A stretch of 20,343 nt of DNA from Mastigamoeba balamuthi (taxonomy: Eukaryota > Evosea > Mastigamoebida > Mastigamoebidae): assembly GCA_902651635.1 (NCBI GenBank), contig CACRSC010000030.1, positions 314,479 to 334,821 on the forward strand. The letters are read 5' to 3'. Every line of letters starts with the position of its first letter. Positions within the stretch are counted from its first letter, which is position 1. This document shows positions 1 to 8,732 of the stretch, piece by piece. Under the pieces are notes generated by a model. It searched no databases. It saw only the letters and a program-made list of their open reading frames with translations, and had not been told where the DNA came from. The position numbers and the translations under genes were made by a program.

Positions 1-31
1 AACTGACGCTTGCTACCCGCGGTGACAACAG

Positions 32-1532
32 GCAGATATTCGAGTCGATCTCGACGACGGTGGTGGGCGTGCCCGAGGACCCCAGCGCGGTGCCGCAGGA
101 GCTGCTCTGCCCGCTGTGCCGCAAGCTGCTCGAGGGCGCCGTGCGGCTGCCCTGCTGCGGGCGCGCCGTCTGCGACCGCTGCGTGACGCGCGAGCTGCTG
201 CGCGAGGCCACCGCGGGCGACGGCAGCGACGACGACGACGACGGGCCCTCGTGCCCCCTCTGCTCGCGCGCGCTCACGGTCCCCCAGCTGGCGCCCGACG
301 ACGCAGCCCGCAGGGCCGTCGACGCCTACCAGGCCCGCCTGGCCTCCTCGGCCGTCGCCGCCTCTGCCGCCTGCGCCGCCGCCCCCGAGGCCCCCGAGGC
401 GCCCGCGCAGGCAGCGCCCTCCCCCTCCACTGCTCCCGCGGCCCCTGCGGGCGCGCTGCTGCCGACCCCTGCGGCGACGGCGGTGCAGGCGCAGCTGCCT
501 CTGCCCGCGCCCGACGCGCCGGCAGCAGCGCAGCAGCAGCCTGTGCAGGTGGCCGCCGACGGCAGAGGGGCCCGCGCGAGGCCTGCGCTGGAGCGCGTGT
601 GCTTCGCGTGCGGGCAGCCCGGGCACCTGGCGAGGGAGTGCCCCTACGCCAGCGCAGCGGCGATGTACTACGTGCAGGGCGCCTTGGCGGGGATGCCCGG
701 GATGCCGGGGATGGTGCAGGCGATGCCCGGGCTGTACGCGTACCCGGGCCTCGGTATGGCGCCCTACGGCGTGCCGGCAGTGAGGACCGACGAGTGGCGG
801 GGCTGTGCCAGCAGCAGCACTGGCCCGCACAGCAGCCGCAGCCGCAGCAGGAGCAGGAGCCCGAGGCGTGGAGCCGACCGCCGAGGCCGTGGCTACGACG
901 AGAGGGCCGGCAGAGGGCCGCACAGGGACAGCAGGCGCCGCGACGACGGGAGCAGGCGCAGCCCCAGGCAGCCAGCGACCCCCGAGCGAGACGAGCCCCA
1001 GCAGCAGCAGCAGCGCGAGGGCAGCACAGAGGCGCGGGACGAGACCGCGGGCAATGGCACTGCGCAGGAGCCCGCGGGGCAGACGACGCCGAGGGCCGAG
1101 GGCGAGCGGGAGCAGCGGAAGCGGAGGGAGCGCGACAGCCCCGACGAGGGCGAGGGCGAGAGCGAGCACAAGAGGAGGCGGGCAGAGGGCGAAGACGACA
1201 GCAGGAGCCGCAGGAGCCACGAGAGCAGCAGAGGGCACTCGGGCCACAAGGAGCACAAGGAGCACAAGGAGCACAAGGAGCGCAGCAGAGGCGGGCGCTC
1301 GCAGGACAGGGGCCACAGCGACGAGCGCGAGCGCTCGCACAGCAGGGAGCGGGAGCAGCAGGCAAGCGAGGGCCGCCACAGGAGCGAGCACAGGCACAGG
1401 CACGGGCACGAGCACGAGCAGAGGAGCAGGAGCAGGAGCGGCACGCCGACGCAGAGGCAGCGGGAGGCAGGGGAGGAGGGGATGGCGGTGCTGGCGGCGC
1501 AGAGGCACGCCACGAGCGCCGTCGTCGTGTGA
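32..1532 (+). CDS. RING + CCHC zinc-knuckle + RS-rich protein (RBBP6/Mpe1-like), 5' partial
   Basis: This is the 3' portion of a gene whose beginning lies outside the window. The frame is open from base 3, but aaCTGACgct followed by acaacag suggests an intron acceptor at 30-31 (or 34-35), so the last exon probably starts at 32 or 36. A RING of the RBBP6/Mpe1 type follows (Cys codons at 108 and 117, last pair SCPLC near 252-263); ELLCPLC and LPCCG match that family's ELLCLIC and IPCCG. After an Ala/Pro/Gln-rich linker comes one CCHC knuckle (CFACGQPGHLAREC, codons 600-641). From about 820 to the stop the protein is RS/RE/RD-rich, with a run of EHK repeats. RBBP6 and Mpe1 act in mRNA 3'-end processing and have E3 ligase activity; the N-terminal DWNN domain expected in them would lie upstream and is not visible. 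In known members the knuckle precedes the RING, whereas here it follows. The family call is good; function is inferred. Confidence 0.85.
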
Positions 1533-1992
1533 CCGCAGCCCGCTCGTTGCCCGTGGCTGCTGCTGCGACTGGGCCGCTGACAACAGGCGGCACACGTGCG
1601 CAGCAGGTACCCCGGGACAGCCGTATCGTTATGTACAGATGAGCTTTGAGCCTGAGGGGCTTGCAGTGGCTCCCTCCCTCTCGCACACACACACAGTAGT
1701 TGCGATTATGCACACACTCAACAAAGACCCTGCATCCTCACAAGCCAGTTGTGTGTATCCCCTTTGCTAGGGCCTCGACGCTCTTGCCCTCCAGAGCAGA
1801 CGGTCTGTGTCTGCCCTTGCTGACAGCGATTCGTCAGGCCGAGAAATCAGGGGGAATCGTATTGGAAAATCACGAGATATCGGGGCCGCAGCCGCGAAGT
1901 GCACCCCCCCCGACCCCAGCAGCAGCAGCACAGCAGCACAGCAGCGCGCAGAGCACCCGCAGAGCAGGGACCCCGCAGACCCCCCACCCCCC
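1533..1992. other. Intergenic region between RING gene and F-box gene
   Basis: No gene is recognisable here. The stretch should hold the 3' UTR of the RING gene and the promoter/5' UTR of the F-box gene. Visible elements are a short CA run near 1684-1693, the phrase CTGACAACAGG near 1577 that resembles the acceptor region at the start of the window, and an ATATCG-containing patch near 1875. GC content drops compared with the flanking coding sequence. Confidence 0.5.
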
Positions 1993-3246
1993 ATGGACCT
2001 GCTGCTCTCGGAGCAGCCCCTCGTGCTCGCGGACATCGTGGCGCAGCTGAGCGCCCGCGACGCGCTGCGGCTGGCGGCCGCGTGCCGGTGGCTGCGCCGC
2101 GCCGTCCTCCCCCTCGTCGACGGCCGCCCCGTCCGCGCCCTCGCAGCCGCCCAGGGCCCCGCGCTGCGCCTCGCAGAGGAGGCCACCGTGGCGCTGGCCG
2201 ACAGGCGCCTCCGCAGGCACGCCGCCGTCCGCGTGGGCCCTGGCAACACCCCCACGCTCCACCTCTGCACGCACTACTCGCTCGTTGAGCTGCCACGTAA
2301 GAACACGTCACTTCGCGTGGTCTGTCTGCCCCCCTCCCCCCGGGAGGTGGGGAAATATCTGAATTATCTGCGTGGATATTTTGCGTACACGCTCCACCTC
2401 TGCACGCACTTACTCGCTCGTCGAGCTGCCACGTAAGAGCACGCCACGTCACGTCCTGTATCTGTCTCTCCCCCCAACCCCCGGGAATATCTGGGGGTGC
2501 TGATATACGTGGATATTTTGCGGGGGATGGTATCGGGAATCGCGCTCACCCTGGGCGATGGCGGTGGGGGCGCAGTGGAGTGCTGGGCGCCGTACGGGTC
2601 GCGGTACGGGGTGTTCAACTACTACAGCATCAGCCTGAGGCTGTGGCCGCAGAGCCAGTACTACTTCAAGCAGGACTGCAAGGCCCTGCGCATCTACTAC
2701 GGCTTCACTCTCAGCGTGCGTCCCCATCCCCCCTGTCCTGCGTGAGTGAGTGCCGTCGATGGGAGGCCAGCAGCAGCAGCAGCAGCAGCAGCCCACTGTG
2801 CCAGCTTGGTTGCCGTACATGCGAGGAGGACGCTGACAACAGCCCCCGTTTCAATTGAATTGTTCCCGCGAAGCACACGTCTCTCTCTCTCCCCCTCCCG
2901 ACGCTCACCACCACCCCGCCCACTGCCCATGCCGCAGGCGCCCGAGGAGAGCGACGTGGAGACGACGGCTTGGCGGGACGCGCTGGGGGAGTACCGGCAC
3001 GAGGGGGTCGTGGCGTGCGAGTACCAGCACGACGGGGGCTACAAGGGCAACTACGTGCTGACCGAGGCCAGCAAGGTGCTCGCCGTCCCCCGCGGCGTCG
3101 CCGGCGTCCTCGTGCGCGTCGAGTACGAGCTGCACCGCCAGGAGGCGCGCAGCAGCCCCGCCCTCTTTGTGCGCCTCGCCGAGGACGCGGGCGGCGTCCT
3201 GCAGGCCGTCGAGGTCCGCGGCCTCAGCAGGTGGACGTGGGAGTAG
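1993..3246 (+). CDS. F-box-like protein with uncharacterised C-terminal domain, 3 exons
   Basis: The model is exons 1993-2296, 2576-2715 and 2938-3246, giving 250 residues. The donors are C|GTAAGA and C|GTGCGT, the acceptors gcgcag and ccgcag, and all phases agree. Residues about 1-45 fit an F-box: a hydrophobic start (PLVLADIVAQLSARDALRLA) followed by ACRWLRR. F-box proteins are normally substrate receptors of SCF ubiquitin ligases, binding Skp1 through this segment. The rest has an aromatic-rich block (ECWAPYGSRYGVFNYYSISL) and a second block with GGYKGNYVLTEASK and a WTWE end. It looks like a beta-rich substrate-binding domain in the position of the FBA or PP2 domains of other F-box proteins, but I cannot assign it. 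The first exon's end is duplicated inside intron 1 (separate entry); only the first donor keeps the frame. The start is the first ATG of the F-box frame. Confidence 0.72.
2253..2522 (+). repeat. Tandem duplication (~135 bp x2) across exon 1 end and intron 1 of the F-box gene
   Basis: Unit 1 (2253-2387) and unit 2 (2388-2522) align with a 135-bp offset. Both hold CACGCTCCACCTCTGCACGC, a GAGCTGCCACGTAAGA donor, a pyrimidine-rich stretch, an AATATCTG motif and GGATATTTTGCG. The second donor (2433) is out of phase with exon 2, so it is a relic or decoy. Divergence between units is clear, mainly in the middle. Confidence 0.85.
2768..2791 (+). repeat. (CAG)8 trinucleotide repeat in intron 2 of the F-box gene
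   Basis: There are eight perfect CAG units inside the 222-nt intron between F-box exons 2 and 3. As it lies in an intron it does not encode polyglutamine in the spliced product. Confidence 0.95.
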
Positions 3247-3433
3247 CCCTGCGAGTAGCCCCCGCAGCCGCATCCAATGCACCCCCACCACTTCCGCTGC
3301 CTCTGTGTCGTGCCCCTTTGCTGTGTGTGCGTTGTACCCTTGCTGTGGTCTGACCCCCCGGTACGTTGCGAGCTTCGGGGCCTCTGCGTTGCACTACAGC
3401 CTCGGGTCTGATGCCTTTAAATTAATGTGAAGA

Positions 3434-3516
3434 CCGAGCATAGCTCAGTTGGTAGAGCGGAGGACTGTAGCAGTATAGAAATCCTTAGGTCGGTGGTTCA
3501 AATCCGCCTGCTCGGA
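3434..3516 (+). tRNA. tRNA-Tyr (GTA) with 10-nt intron
   Basis: The acceptor arm CCGAGCA (3434-3440) pairs with TGCTCGG (3509-3515), with discriminator A at 3516. The D arm carries AGCTCAGTTGGTAGAGC. The anticodon arm is GAGGA / TCCTT with loop CTGTAGA, anticodon GTA at 3467-3469. The T arm reads GGTTCAAATCC. A 10-nt intron (3471-3480) sits one base 3' of the anticodon, the canonical eukaryotic position, and tRNA-Tyr genes are commonly intron-bearing. The mature length is 73. An AT-rich stretch (TTAAATTAAT) lies just upstream. Confidence 0.97.
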
Positions 3517-3519
3517 TCC

Positions 3520-3525
3520 TTTTTT
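3520..3525 (+). terminator. Pol III terminator of tRNA-Tyr
   Basis: A run of six T residues begins four bases after the discriminator base, as expected for RNA polymerase III termination. Confidence 0.9.
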
Positions 3526-3874
3526 GCCGCTGCATGTGCCACCATTGGCTGCTGGCCACCTGCAATAGGCGAGGACAGCGAGGTTCCGCTGTACAGAAAC
3601 GATCAACCAATGGCTGAGATGGGGAGAGAAGGCAGATTATGATGTCTGGTGCAGTGGTCGGTGGTCATCCGCCAAGTAGAGGGCCCAGTGCTCCTCCAGA
3701 GCAGCAACACCAAGCACAGAACCCCCCTGAGCCCGTGGGGCAAGGGTGCCAGTCTGCCTTGCCTCTGCGTGGCCGTGACGACGGTACAGAATATCTCTGA
3801 CTCACCTGCAGATACCGACCGCGAGACAGATAATATCTGGTAGTACAGTGATTGGACAAGGCGCTGCCCCGCGG
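3526..3874 (+). promoter_or_regulatory. Intergenic region with paired CCAAT-type motifs upstream of the membrane DUF229-like gene
   Basis: No gene is recognisable. An inverted CCAAT core (ACCATTGGCTG, core 3544-3548) and a direct one (ACCAATGGCTG, core 3607-3611) lie about 63 bp apart and share flanks. Further down come AATATCTCTG near 3788 and ATAATATCTGG near 3831, the same AATATCT motif found in nearby introns. CCAAT boxes are known binding sites for NF-Y/HAP; assigning them to the 3875 gene is inference. Confidence 0.35.
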
Positions 3875-6800
3875 ATGCTGACGACCCCTGCGCGACGCCG
3901 GTCGCTCAGCGCCGCCGCCTTCTTCGTCCCGACGATGCTGGGCATCGCCGGCTTCTACCTCTACCTCCTGGCCCTGCGCCCACTGCACTCCGAAGGCACC
4001 TCTCAGTATTCAATATCTCCGAAAATATCTCCCCGTAATATCGCCGAGTTACTCCAGGAGATGCACTGCATTTTCCCCCCATGCGTCACCTCTGACGCAA
4101 CGCCCAGCACTGCTCAGAATTCCATATCCCTGAATATCTCCTCAATATCTTCGAGATATCTGCATTCTGCATTTCCCCCGCACGCGTCACCTCTGACGCA
4201 ACTCCCCCGCGGACGTCACGACGCAGAGGAGCTGACCAACAGCCTGCGGATGCTGGCGGTGGCCATCGTGGCGTCGCCGCTGTGCTTTGTGCTCGCGTTC
4301 GCCGCCGCCCTGGCGCTGCGCTCGCGCCTGCCGCCCCTCGCCCGCCGCTTCCTCCTCGTCGCCCTCGCCGCCCAGCTCGCCGTCCTCGCCGCCGTCACCG
4401 ACGACGGCGGCACCCTCGAGCGCCACGGCTCCTTCGCCCTCGCCGGCTTCGTGACGTTCTTCTGCGCCGCCGCCGCCGCCGTCGCCGCCGTCGCTGCCGT
4501 CCGCTGGGCCCTCCCGGCCCCCGCCACCGCGCCCTCGTCNCGCCGCTGTGCTTTGTGCTCGCGTTCGCCGCCGCCCTGGCGCTGCGCTCGCGCCTGCCGC
4601 CCCTCGCCCGCCGCTTCCTCCTCGTCGCCCTCGCCGCCCAGCTCGCCGTCCTCGCCGCCGTCACCGACGACGGCGGCACCCTCGAGCGCCACGGCTCCTT
4701 CGCCCTCGCCGGCTTCGTGACGTTCTTCTGCGCCGCCGCCGCCGCCGTCGCCGCCGTCGCTGCCGTCCGCTGGGCCCTCCCGGCCCCCCGCCACCGCGCC
4801 CTCGTCTGCCTCTGCTGCCTCGCCCTCGCCTCTGCGGCCTTCTGCGTCCTCACGGCCCGCTCGCGCGCGTCGTGGCCCGCGGGCCTCGCGGGGCGCCGCG
4901 TCAGCGCGTCGGTGGGCTGCGCGTTCGACGCGCCGGCGTGGGAGGCCATGGCCCTCTGGCCCGCCTTCCTCCTGCGCCTCGTCACCGACAAGCCCTGCGC
5001 GGGCGCCGGCAGCCGCGTGCCCGCCGCCGCCCTCGACGCCCGCGGCCTCCGCGCCGGCTGCGCTGCCCGCGTGACCGCGTTCCCCGGCGACCTCGCCAGC
5101 GCCCCGCCCTCGGCGGGCCTCGACTCGCGCAGCTTCCCGGGCACCGTGCTCGCGCGGGCCGCCTCGCTGCGCTACGCCACCCCGGGCGCGCTGCTCGCGC
5201 TCCCCGCGGACGCCACCGCGGCGCTCGTCGAGTGCGACGGCGGGGGCCCGCGCGAGCTGCTGACCCGCCCGCGCCGCGACGAGCGGGCCGTCGCTGCCGC
5301 CGCCGAGGCGCTGCGGCGCGCGGGCAACGGCACGGGCCTGGACGTGCTGGTGGTCTTCGTGGACGCGCTGTCGCGGCGGCTGCTGCCGTCGCTGCTGCCG
5401 CGGACGGCGCGGGCGCTCGAGGGCACGCGGACGCACGAGGTCTTCCAGTTCTTCCGCTACCACGCCGTCTCGCAGATCACGGGGCGCAACTTCTACGCGC
5501 TCTGGGGCAGGGGCCCGGGCGGCCTCTCGATGTGGGAGCTCGCGCGGGGCAGCGGCTACGTGAGCGCCTACGTGACGGAGCAGTGCGAGTGGAAGGACCA
5601 CTTCGACATACGCGGCCGCCCCGACTACTGGCCCCTGGGGCCCTTCTGCCTCCCCGAGTACCAGCCCCCGCACGACGACAGCCTCCCCATGCTCGGCCCC
5701 TACTCCTTCGCCCGCAGGTGCGCGCCACCCCCGCGTGGGCTCGATGCCGTGTGCGCGCGGGGCGTATCGACCGCGGAGAGCTGTCTGGGCTTCTGGGGCA
5801 GAGCCCGGGCCACCGGGCGCCCTCGAGCAATCGCAACGCCCTCCGTTGCTCGATGGCGCCCCGCTGCCCGAGCGCTGCCCCTCCCGAGCTGCAGGAGGGC
5901 ATCCCAGCGCGCGGCAATTGACTGTCTGCCCTCCGAGTGCCGCTGAATCGGCCTACCCGACTGGCGGCCCATTTGGGAGTTGTGCTTCAGAGACGGCGGC
6001 GGACTGAGAGGCGCAACCCTCCCGGCCCCTGCGCAGGTGCATTGCGGGGAGAGAGGTGCACAAGCACGCGATGGCGCTGCTGTCCGAGTGGTGGGGTGCG
6101 CACGCGGGGAGCAGGCGGCTGGCGTGGGGCGTGTTCATGGAGGCGCACGAGCCCAGCACCAACGTCGTCCGACAGATCGACGCGGAGCTCGCGCAGCTCG
6201 TCGCGGGCCAGACGATGGACCTCTCGCGCGCGGCCGTCTTCCTCGTCTCGGACCACGGGCCCCACGGCGACCTCGGCTTCGTCCTCAACCAGTGCGCTCT
6301 CTCCCTCCCTGTGTCTGTTCCGTTGTCGCCGTATCACTCTCTTCCTCCCTCTGTCGCTCTCTGGGTTGCGCCTGTTCCTGCGTGCTTGCCGGTGCGTGTG
6401 TATCGCTGGCGTCCCTCTGTGTCTCTGTGTCTGCTCCTTTCTGATCCCTCGGTGTCTTTGCTGTGCGGGCGACTGAGCGTGCTTGTGGTTCCTTGTCCCT
6501 CTGTGCCCCTCTGTGTTCCTCTGTGCCCCTCCCTGTCTCTCTGGCGCTGACAGCAGCGGCTGGTGGGCGCAGGAGGGCTGCGATGGTGGACAACAGTCTG
6601 CCCAACTTCGAGCTGCTGCTGCCCGTGGGCTTCCTCGACAGCCACCCGCGCGTCCGCGAGGCCCTGCGGTGCGTGCCAGCGCCGCCGTCTGCGCGTCCAC
6701 ACCGTCCTGACGAGGGGAGGGCTCTGGGGGCGAGCGCAGGAGCAACGAGGAGGCGCTGCTGACGGCGCGGGACATCCGCGAGACCATCGCCCACGTGCTG

Positions 6801-6929
6801 GCGGGCGCGTGGCCCAACAGGGCGACCGCAGAGGCCTCGAGGGCGCACTCGCTGTTCAACGCGCTGCCCGCGAGGACCTGCAGGGAGGCCGACGTGCCCT
6901 TGCGGCTGTGCGTGTGCAAGAGCGGGTGA
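3875..6929 (+). CDS. Multi-pass membrane protein with DUF229-like (alkaline-phosphatase fold) domain, 5 exons
   Basis: Exons are 3875-3995, 4227-5717 (containing an assembly duplication), 6037-6291, 6573-6668 and 6740-6929. Removing the 266-nt duplicated offset gives 628 residues with every phase consistent. Intron 1 appears to be GC-AG (G|GCACCT); the others are GTGCGY-AG. The N-terminal half has about five hydrophobic helices: FFVPTMLGIAGFYLYLLAL, MLAVAIVASPLCFVLAF, FLLVALAAQLAVLAAV, FALAGFVTFFCAAAAAVAAV and LVCLCCLALASAAFCVL. The C-terminal half resembles DUF229, a member of the alkaline phosphatase/sulfatase superfamily. It has VLVVFVDALSRR near residue 325, VSQITGRNFYALWG, EAHEPS, VSDHGPHGDLG near 515-528, and DNSLPNFELLLP. 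The Asp in FVDALS and the Asp/His of SDHG sit where the fold binds metal. The catalytic domain is probably lumenal or extracellular; the substrate is unknown. The five-helix part recalls Frag1/DRAM domains only loosely. Confidence 0.8.
4002..4207 (+). repeat. Tandem duplication (~111 bp x2) in intron 1 of the DUF229-like gene
   Basis: Unit 1 begins at CTCAGTATTC (4002) and unit 2 at CTCAGAATTC (4113). Both run through several AATATCTC motifs to GCGTCACCTCTGACGCAAC, 111 bp apart. The units have diverged by substitutions. The inner GCGTCACCTCTGACGC is itself an imperfect palindrome (GCGTCA/TGACGC). Confidence 0.85.
4275..4806. other. Probable assembly join: duplicated ~266-bp contig ends around a single N (4540)
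   Basis: Bases 4275-4539 are repeated at 4541-4806, apart from one extra C in a poly-C run (GGCCCCC versus GGCCCCCC). The copies are separated by the window's only ambiguous base. The offset of 266 breaks the reading frame of the membrane gene, while deleting one copy restores it through all five exons. This looks like two overlapping contig ends that were joined without collapsing the overlap, rather than a biological duplication. Confidence 0.88.
5815..5861. repeat. Inverted repeat (16-bp arms, 15-nt loop) in intron 2 of the DUF229-like gene
   Basis: The arm GGGCGCCCTCGAGCAA (5815-5830) pairs with TTGCTCGATGGCGCCC (5846-5861), with one mismatch. It lies within the 319-nt intron 5718-6036. 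It could form a stable hairpin in the pre-mRNA; no function is shown. Confidence 0.75.
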
Positions 6930-7008
6930 GCAGAGCCACCAAATCAAGCGACTGGGCGTTTTGGTTCGCGCTTCGACCACGTGCGCGGCGACTTTGTTTT
7001 CTGTAGAT

Positions 7009-7081
7009 GCGACCTTGGCGCAGCTGGTAGCGCGTTAGACTGAAGATCTAAAGGTCGCTGGTTCAATCCCGGCAGGTCGCA
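7009..7081 (+). tRNA. tRNA-Phe (GAA), no intron
   Basis: The acceptor arm GCGACCT (7009-7015) pairs with AGGTCGC (7074-7080), with discriminator A at 7081. The D arm has GCGCAGCTGGTAGCGC, the anticodon loop is ACTGAAGAT with GAA at 7042-7044, and the T arm reads GGTTCAATCCC. The length is 73. It lies 79 bp after the stop of the DUF229-like gene and 229 bp before the first unknown-family gene, in the same orientation. Confidence 0.97.
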
Positions 7082-7086
7082 TTTTT
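7082..7086 (+). terminator. Pol III terminator of tRNA-Phe
   Basis: Five T residues immediately follow the discriminator base, enough for Pol III termination. Confidence 0.85.
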
Positions 7087-7310
7087 GCGCAGCGATGGAG
7101 GACTTTATGTGCGGTGCAATGCCGAAATGCGAGGTTTGCCCTCCGGAGGGACGAGCATTCCTGGCTGTGCTTCTGGATTCCGCATTTCTGCGGCGGCAGA
7201 AGGGCACGCACAAATCGATGCCCAGGGCGGGCGGGATCTACTTTGCCAGTCCGACAAGCGAAGCCGAAATAGCCTTCGCTTCTTCCGCTTCCTTCGCCGT
7301 CGGGCCAGAG

Positions 7311-8732
7311 ATGCAGGCGTCTCCCCCCCGGCAGGCGCCCCCCGGCCCCCGCGTGGTGCTGTCGTTCCGGACGCTCGGGGGCTCGACGCACGCCAAGCAC
7401 CCCGTGCGCGACGCCCTCCCAGCCCCCTGCTCTCTCCGGCAGCACACATCACCCCGGTCCACACATCACCCCGGTCCACACACATCACCCCCCGGTCCAC
7501 GCAGCACACGCACCACACGCATCACCGGGGCGGCAGCGACCGGCCAGCTCCCTCCCACCCCTCGCCGCTGCCCCCAGCGCTCCTCGGGGAGCAGAGGGGG
7601 CGGGGGGCACAGCGCACCGGCAACGGCAACGGCGTGCGGCCCTCGGCCAGCAGAGAGCACACTCGCACGTCGGCGTCTTCCATACTTGGGCTCCTGTGCT
7701 GGCCGCCGCTGCCGCCGCTGCTGCTTCTGCTGCCTTTGCTTCTGCTTCCATCGCTGCCGGTGCTGCGGCGCTGCTGACGGGGCGCTGTGCCTGCCCAGGT
7801 CGAGGTCTTCGTCGCCCGCGAGTGGCGCGTGGCGCGGAGGGCGGAGCAGCGTGACGTGTACCGGCAGCTCCTGCGCTCCCGCGTCTGCGTGGCGTCGACG
7901 CTGGCGGAGCTCTCGTGCGACGCCTGCGGCTGCCCCTTCGCCCTCTCCCTCCCCCCGGGCGCCTCCCTCGCCGCCGCAGCCGCCGCCCCCGCCCCCGGTG
8001 ACGTGGCGTCGGAGATGTACCGCCTCCTCGCACACGTCAGGTGCTGGTGCGCGCGCCACCGACGACCCCGGCGTGGTGTGACACGTCATCAACACGTCAC
8101 TGACACGTCACAGCCACGTGGCGCACCAGGAGCTGGTGCTGGTGAGCTCCGTGTGCGGCGTCACGGTCATCAGCCCCGTCTTCTCGCTGCTGCAGCGGTC
8201 GTCGCGCGCGAGGACACGTCACGCCGCCCCCGCGGCCGCGAGCGCCGGCAGCGCCGTCGCTGTGCGCAGCGGCGAGGCGCCGGTGGCAGCGGCGCAGCAG
8301 CAGTGGCAGCAGCAGCGGGAGGCAGAGGGGGAGAGCGTGGGGTCGATGTCGCTGTTGGTCCTCTCGGTGCCGTCGCGGAGGCTGACGGTCATCGTGCGCA
8401 TCGTGCGCTCGCGCAACGTCGAGCCCGACTACGTGACGTGGCACCTCGCGCGCTACCAGGAGGAGGCGCGCAGGCAGATCGAGGGCTTCGTCAACTACAA
8501 GTACCGCCATCTCGACAGTGCGCCCAGCCCATGATCCCTCCCTTTCCCTCGTGGCACGGGGCGCTGACCGCATGCATGCGTGGCGCAAGACAACGGGACG
8601 GTGGTGATGACGTCGGCGTACCTCAACTGCGAGGGCGTCATCAAGGCGGACCTGCTGTGCGCACGGATGCTGTTCAACCACGGCATCATCGACCGCGTCG
8701 ACATCCTCACAAACGTCCCCACCCACTTCTGA
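7311..8732 (+). CDS. Unknown protein family, tandem copy 1, 4 exons (293 aa)
   Basis: Exons are 7311-7403, 7799-8040, 8114-8517 and 8590-8732, with donors CCC|GTGCGC, AG|GTGCTG and A|GTGCGC. Phases agree, and the paralogue at 9200 has the same structure. The start ATGCAG is shared by both copies, although the frame is open further upstream. I do not recognise the family. Visible blocks are VVLSFRTLGGSTHAKHPVEV (residues 15-34), REWRVARRAEQRDVYRQLL, a cysteine cluster LSCDACGCPF (C71, C74, C76), ELVLVSSVCGVTVISPVFSL, a Gln/Ala-rich variable loop of about 50 residues, LSVPSRRLTVIVRIVRSRN, EPDYVTWHLAR, then GFVNYKYRHLD and a C-terminal block with GVIKADLLCARMLFNHGIID and DILTNVP. There is no signal peptide or TM helix, so it is probably soluble. 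The alternating beta-like strands loosely recall Ig-fold DNA-binding or TIG domains, but no defining motif is present. Confidence 0.85.
7444..7498 (+). repeat. 17-bp minisatellite (3 units) in intron 1 of copy 1
   Basis: The unit ACACATCACCCCGGTCC occurs exactly at 7444-7460 and 7461-7477, and a longer variant follows to 7498. CA-rich sequence with another ATCACCGGGG continues to about 7530. The corresponding intron of copy 2 is 160 nt instead of 395 nt and lacks this repeat, so the array arose or was lost after duplication. Confidence 0.9.

Noticed and set aside
1250-1282. Tandem GAGCACAAG as a noncoding repeat
   Set aside because: It is in frame and encodes EHK repeats in the RS-rich tail, so it is part of the protein.
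274-1713. Long minus-strand open frame opposite the RING/RS gene
   Set aside because: It is a compositional shadow of GC-rich repetitive coding sequence: Arg/Ala/Cys-rich, with no domains, while the plus frame has a RING and a zinc knuckle.
4187-5673. Minus-strand ORFs across the membrane-gene exon
   Set aside because: They are interrupted by the N, Arg/Ala/Glu-rich, and opposite a gene with clear helices and a DUF229-like domain.
7444-7530. CRISPR-like array
   Set aside because: The 17-bp units are directly adjacent with no spacers, in a eukaryotic intron; it is a minisatellite.
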